Shown: positions 1 through 11,000 of the stretch, one piece after another
Layout of the letters: the number at the start of each line of letters is the position of its first letter
Position numbering within the stretch: position 1 is the first letter of the stretch
From: Camarhynchus parvulus
Lineage: Eukaryota; Chordata; Aves; Passeriformes; Thraupidae
Direction of reading: 5' to 3'
Length of the DNA stretch: 64,000 nucleotides
Assembly (NCBI RefSeq): GCF_901933205.1
Contig: NC_044584.1
Location: forward strand, 12,007,001-12,071,000
Translations under genes and position numbers: made by a program
The notes under the pieces: model-generated
Database searches by the model: none
The model's input: the letters and a program-made list of their open reading frames with translations, nothing else
What the model was told of the DNA's origin: nothing

Positions 1-1615
1 TCCATTCAGAACCCCAGTGCTCCATCTTTAGGTCTTTGATCAAAACTGTATGCAAAAGGCATGATTCATAACTGCCAGCATCAAAACACATTCAGTGTCT
101 GCGTGTGGCCAGCACGGAAACAATGAGCTCTCGACCCGAACCCAGCACCCATTCCAGCACATCCAGAGCAAAACTGGACACTGTGCCAGGACATTTGTAG
201 GACAACTGCTTAGAGAACATGCTCCAACACAGCCCTGAGCCCACAGAAGGGGATCATTTCCTAGAAAGTCTGGGGAGCTGGGAAGCGGGGCTGAAGCTCC
301 AGGTGCAGCCTGCCCTCTCCCGGCCCCCTGCCTGCCCAGGTAACAGCGTCTGCCAACCTGGATAACCCACAGTGCAGAGATCAGGAAGGAAAAGCTGGAC
401 AAGACTGAGAGATGAAAGCATAAAAGACTTGATGGATTGATGGACAGGAAAAGAGGCAGAGGGCAAGGCGATAGAGGAAAAATAGTGGAGCTTAAATAGC
501 TACATTTATGAACACAGCAAATACCAAGATAAGATTATGTGTAGAAACAAAACTGAATTCAGTAAACTAGAATTTTAATTTTCACATCTAGAAAGCAGAG
601 CAGGATCTGCACTCAGTGGATGGGTACGTACTACAAGTTGTCCCAAACGTCAGTGATGGAGTACTCGTGTGCTGGGAGCTCAGCTCTTTGCAGCCTTTTC
701 AGGCCAAACCACTCACTGTAATTTACAAGGGTAAATCACCTCTGAGCCCCAAGTTCCTGCTTTCTCCCTCAAGGATGTAAACAAAAATACAAAAATTGAC
801 AAAACTAAGCACGCACTTCCAGAGGTATCACGTACTTAATGTAAACCTATTGCTGAAAGAATAAAATGAAAATCAAAGGAAGCTTCTCCTGAGTTGGAGA
901 ATACTGGTACTGGTATTACATCTCTGAGGTCTGCAAGAACACTGTTAATTTGCTTTTTCACATGCCTAATAGAAAATTCAAAAATAGAAAATTCAAAAAT
1001 AGAAAACTCAACTGGCAATAGAGCCAGATTTGCAACCCCTTCTGGTTTCAGGCCTGAGTAATTTGAATGAAAACCAGAGAGTTTGCGAAAGAATGAGATA
1101 AAAGACAAGGTCCTCATCCTGTGTGGGCATAGTTTCAGTATCCCTGAGTTGTCAGCGGTTAATAAAATGATTGCATTACATTTCACTGCCCGTGACCTCC
1201 CGGGCCTGTTAGAGCTGTGCAATAAAGAATAGCCCCTGTGCGCTTTACCGGGTGGAAAAAGCAAAGTAGCACTAAAACAAACCCCCAGGACGGTGTGGGG
1301 CAAGCGGCTCTCCCGCCAACTTCGGGGATGCTGGGATGCCCGCGGCAGGCAGCGCGGGCAATGGGACGAGAGACGCCTCTCTCGGGGAAGGGAGAGGATC
1401 CCACGGATGCATTTTCTGCCTCTGCCCCGCGGCCCCCCGGGCGCTCCCGCCGGACCGGGGCAGCACCGGCCCCGCACCGCGGCACCTGCGGGAGGCGCCC
1501 ACGCGGGAACGGGAACGCGAGCCCCGGGGCGGCTTCCCCAAGTTGCCCGCGCCGCAGTCCCGGCAGAAGCGCCGCCAGACGCCGTGAGACACCGCCGCTC
1601 CCGCTCCCCGCCTAC
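1..1615 (-). other. XYLT1: XYLT1 intron 1, 5' part
   Basis: This stretch follows the exon 1 donor (GTAGGC at 1615-1610, minus strand) and runs off the left edge. The first 300 or so bases of the intron are still CpG-rich, then the sequence turns AT-rich. No coding exon or recognisable transposon is seen. The one structured item is a small tandem repeat near 969-1011. Open frames here, including the long minus-strand frame that reads on from exon 1, are read-through or chance. Confidence 0.8.
969..1011. repeat. Short tandem repeat, 15-bp unit, about 2.8 copies
   Basis: The unit AATAGAAAATTCAAA is repeated almost perfectly about 2.8 times inside XYLT1 intron 1. It reads as a repeated FEFSI-type peptide on the minus strand, but that frame is not coding. 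Confidence 0.8.
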
Positions 1616-1837
1616 CAGCGCCTTGCCGTGCGGGGCGGCGGGTCCGCGCCGCTGCGGCTGCCCCCGCTGCTCTCCGCCGCGGTCTCGCTTCTCGCGGCCG
1701 CCGCGCTGCTCCTCGCCGGCGTCGAGGGAGGAGAAATTCCAGACGAGGAGGGTCTGCAGGAGCAGCACGGTGAGCGCCGCCACCAGCGCCGAGCGGGAGC
1801 GCCGCGCCAGCCGCCGGGCGCACGGAGCCGCCACCAT
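1616..1837 (-). CDS. XYLT1: Xylosyltransferase 1, first coding exon (partial gene)
   Basis: XYLT1 is a Golgi type II membrane glycosyltransferase. It moves xylose from UDP-xylose onto serines of proteoglycan core proteins, the first step of glycosaminoglycan linker synthesis. The 74 codons seen here give the short cytosolic N-terminus, which begins [14 protein letters not shown], then a hydrophobic signal-anchor at about residues 16-33 ([13 protein letters not shown]), an NFS sequon at 34-36, and the start of a basic low-complexity stem (about 40-74). The first 38 residues match my memory of human XYLT1 almost exactly. The start codon (1835-1837) has A at -3 and G at +4. I end the exon after Leu74 because the next bases on the minus strand are GTAGGC, a plausible donor in phase 0, and the frame beyond loses XYLT1 likeness. 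The human protein continues with DPHPSP at the matching point. The stem and catalytic domains are encoded by exons left of the window. The low-complexity part is clearly shorter than in human. Confidence 0.93.
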
Positions 1838-1923
1838 CTTCGCTGCTGCTGCCGCCGCCGCGCTCCCGAGAGCCGCCGCATCCGCCGCGGCACCGAGTTT
1901 TCAGCCGGGCAGAGCCAGACGTC

Positions 1924-2220
1924 AGCAGGAGGAGGGCGGAGGTGGGGAAGGAGGGAGGGGGGAAGGAGGAGGAGGTGTTCGCGGCGCGTGGGGATGGGGG
2001 AAGCCGGCGGGGAGCCCTGGCGGCGCGGCAGCCCGCGGCCGGGCCGGCCCGGGGCCAGGGGTGGGGTTGGCGGAGGAAGAGGAAGGAGGAGGAGGAGGGT
2101 GGGCTGGAGGCGGAGGAGGAGCGGCGCGGGGGCTCGGCGGGCCCCGGCGCTGCGTGAGGGGAAGGGGCCGGGGCGGGGCGGTGGCGGCTCCCGGCGGGCG
2201 GGAGGGAGCGAGGGGGCGGC
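1924..2220 (+). other. Purine/G-rich strand-asymmetric tract with G-quadruplex potential
   Basis: The plus strand is strongly G and A rich (runs of GGAGGAGG, GGGAGGGGGGAAGG, GGGGCCGGGGCGGGG), so the XYLT1 sense strand is C/T rich here. Several sets of four G-runs of three or more with short loops fit the canonical G4 pattern. The tract lies directly upstream of the XYLT1 start codon, in the promoter or 5' UTR. Confidence 0.6.
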
Positions 2221-2361
2221 CGGCGGCGGGCGGGCGGTGACTGCCATCTTCTGAGGGAGCGCGGCCTCACCGCGCCGGGCCGCGGCACCTGGCGGGCGGC
2301 AGCCCCCGCCTGCGGACCGCTCACCGGCAAAAAGGGCCCAAATTTCCCCAGACTGATGTTG

Positions 2362-2380
2362 TTTTTTTTTTTTTTTTTTT
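2362..2380. repeat. T19 homopolymer
   Basis: An uninterrupted run of 19 T lies at the right edge of the XYLT1 CpG island. It is a likely site of length variation and sequencing error. Confidence 0.9.
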
Positions 2381-2399
2381 CCTGAATCCAAAAGGTCCC

Positions 2400-5300
2400 T
2401 GGCATCATCTCACCTCAGCGGACTGAGAGCGAGAGCAAGGTGCAACACCTCCGCAGCCCGGTGAGGTCTGCAAGGACCAGGCTCAAGGCAGCTGTAACTG
2501 AACGCCCAGTGTCTCAAAAAGTGAACATAACGGACGAGTTCAGCTGCCTTTTTTTCCCGTACTGATACTGGCTTTCTAATCTGAGAGATCTCATTATCTG
2601 ATGATAGGACTGAAGTAGGGAGTTCTTTTTAATCTGCCTGCACAGTGCTTCGTTTTCTAAGCCTAATTCCACTTTACAAACCAAATCCAAAGGTAAAAAA
2701 TATTGTCTCCTGGTAAGAACAGTTGCCAGGTAGGATTTGCACAGACCAGCGGGATTTTGTTTCCATTGGAAGTGCTTTAGTTTCTGATCTGAAGAAAATG
2801 AAACAAGTAATAAGATTCAGAAGCATCCTTTATTAATGGGATTTTCCTAATGATCCAGTGAGGCTACAAATAAAATTTTACAGGAGGTATCTTTCGTTGC
2901 AACATTTCACAAGCAGATGAAGCACATGTCAGTTTCAAGGAGTGCCACTCTCTGAGTATCGCTGGCTGCAAGGCATCTCTAAAACAGGGAGGTCAAAATA
3001 CATCATTAGTAACTTCCAGGAAAGTCAGCCCAGAAAGGCTCCTCCTGTGTGACAGCAGAGCATCGTCTGGCCGACCTTCCATTCATGCACTGGAACCGTG
3101 TCCCATTTTTGCCAGCTGGGGTGATGGCAGAGAGCCCGTGGTAACAAATTTTGACTGTGTCAGGCTTCCACACCAGTTGCACGTGCATCAGATTTGCTAG
3201 TCCCAGAGTACAGTGAAGTGAGCTGTTCGAACAAAGAAATGAAAAAGGCTCAAAATGTTCCTGAATATTCTGACAGGTTCTGCACAGCTTGAGAAGATGA
3301 TGGATCATTTTTGTTCCGAACTATCAAATAATTGGGCATTGTAAACACAGTCAAGCAAATTTGCTGGCAAATATAGGATAAAAGCATCTTCTATTTGGGA
3401 TTAAATGCTTTTCTCTTCAAAAGGAAGTTATGGTCCTAGTAAATGATTGTTCCCTGCAGCCTTATCTTGGGCTTGTAGATGGCAGGAGGTGCTCATGGTG
3501 CCAGAAAAGAAACAGGCTCTGAACAGGCCAAATGACCGAGCACTCCCAAGAGCCTCAGGACCTGATTCCAGTCCTGCATGCCTCATTGGGAAATGAGAGA
3601 CCCATTCCCATGGATACCCTAAAATGGCTAAAAGCCCTAACAGCAACATCCAAGGCAGGCAATACCTCAGCATAGGGCAACACTGCTTTCTATAAAAGGA
3701 GCACAGCAGTAATTGTGATGAACTTGTGATCCATGGTTCTTAAAATTTTTATGACCTATTGGAAAATTTCCTCCAGATTTTATGGGGTAACATATATGCT
3801 GGAAAATGTCTCTGGGTGTTCCTAATCTCTGTGTACAATTACTGTGACTGATAGGACAGTGAGGAACAGCAGTGCATGCTCAGTCTCACACATGTCCTAC
3901 TGAAAGCCCTTCTGGAGAGAAGATTTGTATCCAAACCACAATAATTTATAGGCCATAAAGATCTGAGTCTTCAGTATAAAATCAGCCCTGTGTATGGGTG
4001 GGAGCCCCTGCATGAGACACTTCTGCACTGACAGAAAAAGCAGAGCAGAGAGAGGAGCAGACTCCTCCTCCTTCAACATCCTCCTTTCCCCATATTTAGG
4101 GACATGTAAAATCTGGAAAGGACATTGCAGTAGGTATAGCTTTCATTTTTGAAACTGTGGTATAAGCAATGATCACTAACTGTTCAGAACATCCTTCTTC
4201 TGAGCTAAAGAAAACAGCCAAATAGAAGAAGAGAATATAACTAATAACTTACTTTTCTTCTTGTGCTGATTCAGACTAAAAAGGGGAAAGGGCAAGGTTG
4301 AACATCTTGAGAATATGAAGATGGAAAAAAAAATCACAGCAACTGAAGAAATTAACTGTACCAATCCAAAGAAAAAAATAAATTCAGAAATTGCATAAAA
4401 CTGTTAAATTAATTTTCTTATTATAACATTTATGAATAATGGCAGCTTGATTGAGCTGTGTTGCATCAGAAAATATTTAATCAGGTTACACAGAAGACAC
4501 TTGAGAGAGTTACCACTCTGAAAATTCCCCATGTTAGGTAAGAATTAGTATCTAGCACAAAGTATATAAGAGAAAAAACAGATTTGACTCTTATATAAGT
4601 ATTATGTTGGTTGCACATAACTGTCAAAGAGATGGTGTTTTAAGCACAGGTAACAACTGTGACTGGGCCAATTTGCTCCAAAATCCCAAGACAATTGCTT
4701 TAAATATTTTTTTGCCAGTGCACAGGTATGTAAATTCAGTGTGGGTGTGTTTGAGAAGTGGAGGGTATCAATCTTGCCTACTTAAAATGATGTAATAAAG
4801 GAACCATACTCAGTTCCATTTTAGTCTGATCTACTTTGCTAGATTTGCCTATCCTGTTATAAAAAAAATTGTTTCCTCCTCCTAACAGTGTAAATACAGT
4901 CTAAAATTGCATCAAGTAACCAGACTTTGTAGAAAGAAATAAGTGAAGTTGGGAGCAGTGTTAATAAGCAATATCCTTTGCTCTACTTTGCAGAGCTTAT
5001 GGTCCATCTGGTGAACAAACACTGCAGGCTTATCTGAACTCCAACTCACAGCCTGACTCATAGGCGGCTCCGAAGCACATTCTGTAATCACTGCAAGACT
5101 AAGTTATTTCAGAGTGAAGATTAGCATTTTTCTTAAAAACAGTCAAGTCCTTATCACACCAAAATTTAGATTTTGGATCTTATGTTGTAAGATGAAGGGG
5201 GAAAAGGTGAGTGAACTGATTTATCTAAGAAAGAGTATCTCTAATATCAGTCTTAAAATCTGTGAAGAATACAGAACAAATAGCAAATTTGTGTATATTC

Positions 5301-7900
5301 CTATGATATCAAAAAATCACAGCACCTAAGGAATGTGCCTTAGGAATAGAAAAGGTTGGAAATAGGCCATGAGAGTGTTTAATGAGTAATCTGCAGTAGC
5401 AATGTCTTCTAAAGACTGGGCTTCTTCCCTGAAGTGACAAAGTCTTTCTTTTTTTTTTTTTCCTTCCACCACTACCAGAACAACACGAGACTCCTAATCC
5501 CTTTAGTGCATATGGAGGACATAGACCTTTTCCCTGGGAGTCTGGCAGTCTTACTAGTCTAAGCATCAAATCTGAAAGAGCAAAACAGGGTAAGGAATTA
5601 CTCCTTGAGAATTTCACCATCTCAGACTACAGGTCACTGCCTGCTCTGCAACAAATTCCCAAAACATTGCTTTTTGATTTTAAACACTGGTATATTGCTA
5701 GACTTAAAAGGTAGAGGAAGTGTATTTTGATTTTTTTGGAACCACAGAACCACCATTAACTTCATGTTCTGCAATTCAGTCATTCTTTGGTTTACATGTG
5801 TGTTCTTCACCACTCAGGTATCCTGTACCATGGATATGCACTCTTTCATATTTTGTTTTCATAAACAAAACCAAGATTATTTGCCAGGTACTCATTTTAC
5901 ATCAGGCATCTCCAAGTGGGTTATAAAATTCAGGTTCTCTCTTATGTGAATGGACAGAATTAAAGTCAAAGGAGATATGACCATTGCACGCAAGAAATGC
6001 CTTCCATACTGGTGGTTTTGTAAAACTTGAGATTCCAGAAAACCTTTCTTAATCCACTCTGGTTTCATTTTGCCACATTACAAATGCAAACTCTGGTGTC
6101 AATGAATATGCAAAAGCCAAATTTTTGACACCAATATTTCATTCTGGTAACACTGTCTATAAATTATCAACTGAACATACTGTGTCAGGATTCAAAGACA
6201 ATAAAAGCAGGTTCTATGTTCAGTTTGTATGAAATACCTGATATGGATGTGGAATGTATATTACACCTTCCTTCTGAGAGATAAATTTAGTTCAGGACCT
6301 TGGCATATGCTCCACTTCAGGAAGTGAAGGAAAATGGAAGAATTATTCCCTTCACCATCACATTAAAGCGTCCCTTTTTCTTTATAATCTCTTGCATATA
6401 AAACCTTTTACTATCAATGAGGGGAAATGGCTGTAGATGTACTTTATATACAGCCCTCCATGTTGTGACAGCTTTTTCTTTCAGCCAGTGGTCGAGGATA
6501 ATCACGGAAGGATTACCCATCTGTTCTTGCCATGTGGCATTCTGTCTCAGTGAGGAGATACTGCAGTTCACAGCTTCCTGCAGTTCTTTTTTTTCTGATG
6601 TTCTCTCATTAACTAAAAATTGTTTTATTATCCATCTGAGTTGCTAAGTTGGAAAGTCTGGAAGACTCATGAAGGTGACCCACTTTGGATTATCTAAATT
6701 AGAACTAACCACTGCCTGTTGCAAATATCATTTTGTTTAGATGCAGAAGATTTCTTTGGCTTGGGCTTCCATCCTAGGTTTTGATTTTTTTTCTGTCCAC
6801 TTGATGGAAGAAGACATAGTGGTACACAAAGGAAGGTAATCAGAGGAGAAGAGATGGAATAAAGAGACTTTTTCACTAAGAGCGACTTTGTAGGTTGTGT
6901 TTACATGATCAGCCAGTTTTTCAGAACACCCAACAGTTTTTAGACTACATTTACTATGATGACATACCTGTGCAAATTATATGTAGAGATTTATCCCAGT
7001 AATCACCTGGAACATGTTCTATGTGTCTAAACTTCTACTGAGATATTGCTATCACTTGCTGGTGGAAGAATAACTAGAAAGGAAACAAGGTTTTAAAGAT
7101 TTCAATAGTCCTTCATTTTTCCTAACACTGGAAAATACAGTATTTTAAAGATAATGTTTTATTCTTAACCTCCTGATACGATACAAATTCATCTGTATGA
7201 AAGCTTGCTCTGAAAACATATCTGATTAAACAGTGTGACTGTTCTTCATAAACAGCCATTTTGTGGTAGTTGATTTAACATAAATCAGCTTTTCTGTCAG
7301 GAAACATTGTTTATGATGTATGTCAAACCCAGCATGGCAGCCTCAACAGATCACTTGCTACCACCGATGCACTCGTGTCCCTTGTACACACTGGGCAGTC
7401 CCACAGAGCACAATGTGTCAGGTGGGGCTGGGACTCTACCAGTGTGTGACAGGGACATTTGCCTGAGCTTCTGCATAAAGTCTCCAAACCCTCAGACAAA
7501 GCTTCCCGGGGCAGGGAGTGGGGGGAAATGCATTTGTGCCATTTTCCCTGGGAGAGGGGAACTGAACAGGTAGCCTCATTTCCTGATGCAGATTCTAACA
7601 GCTGAGCTGGCAAAATAACGTTTCAGCTTCCCTCTGACACTGGTCTGCCAACACCATGGGCTATGTGGGATATTACAGAGCAAAGACAATTATACAAATT
7701 TAAGCAAACAAACTTGATAACTATCATTAATCTTTCTGTATTTAGAAAGTCATTAGCAAAAGCAGGTGCAAAAACCTGTTTGGCTGTAATTTGGATGCTA
7801 CAAGAAAAGGGAGTTTTCAGACAAGGTATTTGATGTGCCTTAAAAGAAATACAGGCTTTTTTTTTTGAAGTAAGGCATTAGTCCATGTATGGCAAAGATG
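2400..7900. other. Intergenic, upstream of XYLT1; no gene recognised
   Basis: AT-rich unique-looking sequence. I found no coding exon, RNA gene or recognisable transposon. The only simple sequence worth noting is a T13 run at 5449-5461. The short open frames have no domain-like content. Confidence 0.65.
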
Positions 7901-7906
7901 ACTGTG

Positions 7907-8046
7907 TCATGCATTTTATCTTCTGAGCTGGAAGGGACCCACAAGGATCATCAAGTCCAACTCTTAAGTGAATGGCCCATACAGAGATCCAACCCACAAC
8001 CTTGGCACTATTAGCACTATGCTCCAACTAACTGAGCTAATCCCAG
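7907..8046 (-). mobile_element. SINE: tRNA-Ile-derived head with CR1-like tail (TguSINE1-type)
   Basis: Read on the minus strand, bases 8046 to 7973 align over 74 nt, without gaps, to tRNA-Ile(AAT). The A box (TTAGCTCAGTTAG), the anticodon loop context (GTGCTAATAG) and the B box (GGGTTGGATC) are all visible. Most differences are CpG-type transitions, and the B-box TTCGA is now TTGGA. From 7972 down to about 7907 the sequence turns into a CR1 3' end (GAGTTGGACTTGATGATCC, then GTGGGTCCCTTCCAGCTC) with a decayed terminal ATTCTATG-type repeat. A tRNA-Ile head plus CR1 tail is the published design of the zebra finch SINE TguSINE1, moved by CR1 enzymes. The copy is decayed and not a working tRNA gene. 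The exact 3' end is uncertain by about 10 bp. Confidence 0.87.
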
Positions 8047-11000
8047 TGTTGTTCTGTATGGTTTGGGCTTCATAATTATTTCTGCTTTGATGAACTTGAG
8101 GGCTGGGAGGAAAAAGAGCTGGTAAACCTATCTGTCCACATCAGCAACCTCACACAAAACACACCAGCTCCCTGCAATTAGCAGAGCTGTGCTGCTGACC
8201 GTGCCTGAGCAGAGGCTACTGTGCAGTGCTGGCTTGCACACACCTGTAATCAGTGGTTTGTGTGCTGGTGTGTCAGCCTGCAGCTGCACAAATCAGCTGT
8301 GCATGGACATGGCCCACTCACACCACAGTACTGCACATACTGTTGTAACCACTTTTAAGGAGGACATGGTTTGGTGCCCGCCACTGCAGCTCCATCAGTT
8401 TTTAAAATTGATACTCATCTCACATAGAAGCACTGTGGATGTGCTGACTCTTCAGTGAGGGCTGCTGGAGGCAGAGACTTGTTTTCTCTCTGGTCTCACT
8501 GAGGGAGAAACTAAATTCTGCTGCTTCTCTTGCATTCAGGTCTGCCTTATAAGATGGAGATACTTACATGACTGCAGTTCTACCTTTTGAATAGTACAGT
8601 TCTTGCCATGACAACTCAGTGCTGAAATTACTGCTTCCTTCCACCTGTTTCATTATTAAGTTGTGAGTATGACACAAATCTGACAACTCACCTGGAGAAC
8701 ATTCTGCTCCAAAAGGCCAGGGAGTGTTTGCCATTGTTGTGGTGGTGAGGTGATGTGCAGGAGACACCTGCCTGTGTACCTCACATGCTGCATTGCAGAA
8801 TTGTTCAAATACCTAAATGCCTCTATGCACAAAACCCAGGATATACATGTATAGGCCTTTTGAATAGACAAGTAGATGCCATGGATTAAAGTGTAGCTCA
8901 CAGAATACAGATTAGGGATTGGAATTTAAATTGCAATACTTTGCCCCAGGAGTGATGATAAAAGGTGTTACATTTCTTGTACAGGCAGAGAAAATTAAGA
9001 AAATAAACTAAATATGATTCAGTGAAAGGGAAAATAAGTAGACCCTAAGTGATTACACTGTGCTCTTAAAACAATTCAAGCATTCTCCAAATTACAGTAT
9101 AAGATAAATTCGTTAGAAAGTCCATATAACAAGTTATTTGTATATATTGTGCAAGTCGCCCTTAAGATCAAAAAAAATGTTATGATGAATTTTAATCCAA
9201 CTTCTGAATTGTGGTAAATTTTGACAGCACACAAATGATCCACTTCAACACAAATCTGCATTTTCAACAAAGTGACTTGTGACATGTGGCTCTTTTGCCC
9301 TGGGATGGCTTCTAGTATTGCAATTTGATGTTATAGTGGCACACACCTTTCTTGATTAGTGAAAGTAAAGTTTTGCATTAGATCTTTCTTTTGCTGAAAA
9401 ATATTACAATAAAATATTTGGGATATGCAAGGGCTTCAATCAAAATATGTACTTAGGAGCTTTGCTGAGTTAAAGCCTTACAAAATGATGCTATGCAGAT
9501 CAGCTACTATTCATAAAATATAATTTAGTGAATAAGGTAATTTGCCTGTTAGCCAAAAAAGAGGCTCTAAATTCCTTCTCAGAAAGTTATATACAGGCAG
9601 ATCTCACATTGCTTTTACCTTCTTAACCTTGACCCTCCAGATTCACACAACTGTTGATGAGACTATAGCTGATCCTCCACAATCCTGAAACTTCTCAAAT
9701 GGCCACATTCTTGCCTGGAAACTGAACCAACAAATTTGATAGCTCATTCTGCTAGATGAGCTCCACTGGAACAGATTCTTACCTCAGACTTAGATTTACC
9801 TGAGCACAGATGAAAAAAGCAAAGAGGATCTGTATAATTTATTTTTAAGCCACATGTGGTGAAGAAAAAGGCATATAAGAAAAAGGCATATTATGCATTT
9901 CATGCATTATTCTCCACTTTGTGCTGTATATAATTGGCAGAGCTTTTCAGTGAAAAAACTATCTGGCCAAATTCTCAGAGCCTCATGCTCTGCAAAAATC
10001 TGTCTTAAGTTAATCTATATTAGGAGTAATATTCAAGTTGCCTGCACTCATATGAAAAATGTATTTTAAAAGATCTAGAAGATACAATCTGCTATTTCTT
10101 GCTCGACTTTGTTCCCTGCTGTTGTTGGTCTCTCATGGGATTTCTTGCAGAGTGGTTAAGTGATCTATGCTGAGGTTTCAAAAGCAAAGATAATAGGAGT
10201 TCTATTCATGGGTTAAACACTTAGCGCTGCTTTAATACAAGATGTGTAGGAGCAGCCCCTAATGACATTCAAATCTTGTTATTGCTGTGCTTCAGTATAG
10301 TATATACTTGGTTTTGTGGCTGCAAGAAGCAATTGCCAAAGATGACTGTAAATCCTGAACAGGAAATAAATCCCAGCACATGGAAAAAATGCCTGATTTT
10401 GCTCTTACAGCAGGGCATCTTTGGACTTCACTGTGCTGGCTCCCGACTTACAGCAATGCAAGTGACCCAGAGCAGTCAGAGGCTGGTGCCATACCTACCC
10501 TGGGCTCTGGCTGCAGGGGCACCAGCTCTTAGCTTCACATTGGCCTAACATTTCTAACCCTTCTTTTGCAAAACACTGCTGCCTGTTCTTAGGGTCTTGG
10601 CCATCCCCCTAAAAGCAGTACTGTGGCAAGCTCTGAGCCTTTGTATCTTTGAATCACATGTCCAACTTACTTTTCTTACATCCTCCAAGGCTTGATAGTA
10701 CTTGACACACCATTCCCTGGTGGAGATAATTCTACTGAAAACATTTACAGGAACACTCCTACAATTCCTCAAGCAAATTTGTCTGACATAGCTCGGACTA
10801 TCCATTTATAAATTTTAAACTTACCCAGCTGGCTCTGTCAGAAGCCTATTAGGCAGCACTCTCACAAACTTCTCTCCTTCAGAGCAGTGAAGACTATTTG
10901 AGAATGGTGATCTTGTCCTCTGACACAGCTGGACTGGAAAGGAAGTGGAAATGAGTGAAAACAGCAACCCCTCCCTGGGTTTCTAAGTAATTGTGCAAAA

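Larger units (their letters stand above)
1290..2335 (-). promoter_or_regulatory. XYLT1: CpG-island promoter and 5' UTR of XYLT1
   Basis: CpG dinucleotides are dense over about 1 kb and nearly absent on both sides. The island brackets the XYLT1 start codon. Upstream of the ATG (1838-2335) it has GC boxes (for example GGGGCGGGGCGG at 2170-2181) and no convincing TATA box. It also has a YY1-like motif read on the minus strand as AAGATGGC (2250-2243). A related AAGATGGTGGC overlaps the start codon itself (1840-1830). This fits a TATA-less, dispersed-start housekeeping-type promoter, and GC-rich Sp1-type control is known for human XYLT1. The transcription start is not visible from sequence, so the 5' UTR length is unknown. 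Confidence 0.85.

Noticed and set aside
1238..2408. Several long overlapping open frames (up to 378 codons) on both strands in the XYLT1 CpG island
   Set aside because: GC-rich DNA has few stop codons. The products are Arg/Gly/Pro/Ala-rich in all frames, and only the 1616-1837 minus frame matches a known protein.
7973..8046. A functional tRNA-Ile gene on the minus strand
   Set aside because: The B box has lost TTCGA, CpG sites are decayed, stems are mismatched, and it is fused to a CR1 tail. It is a SINE head.
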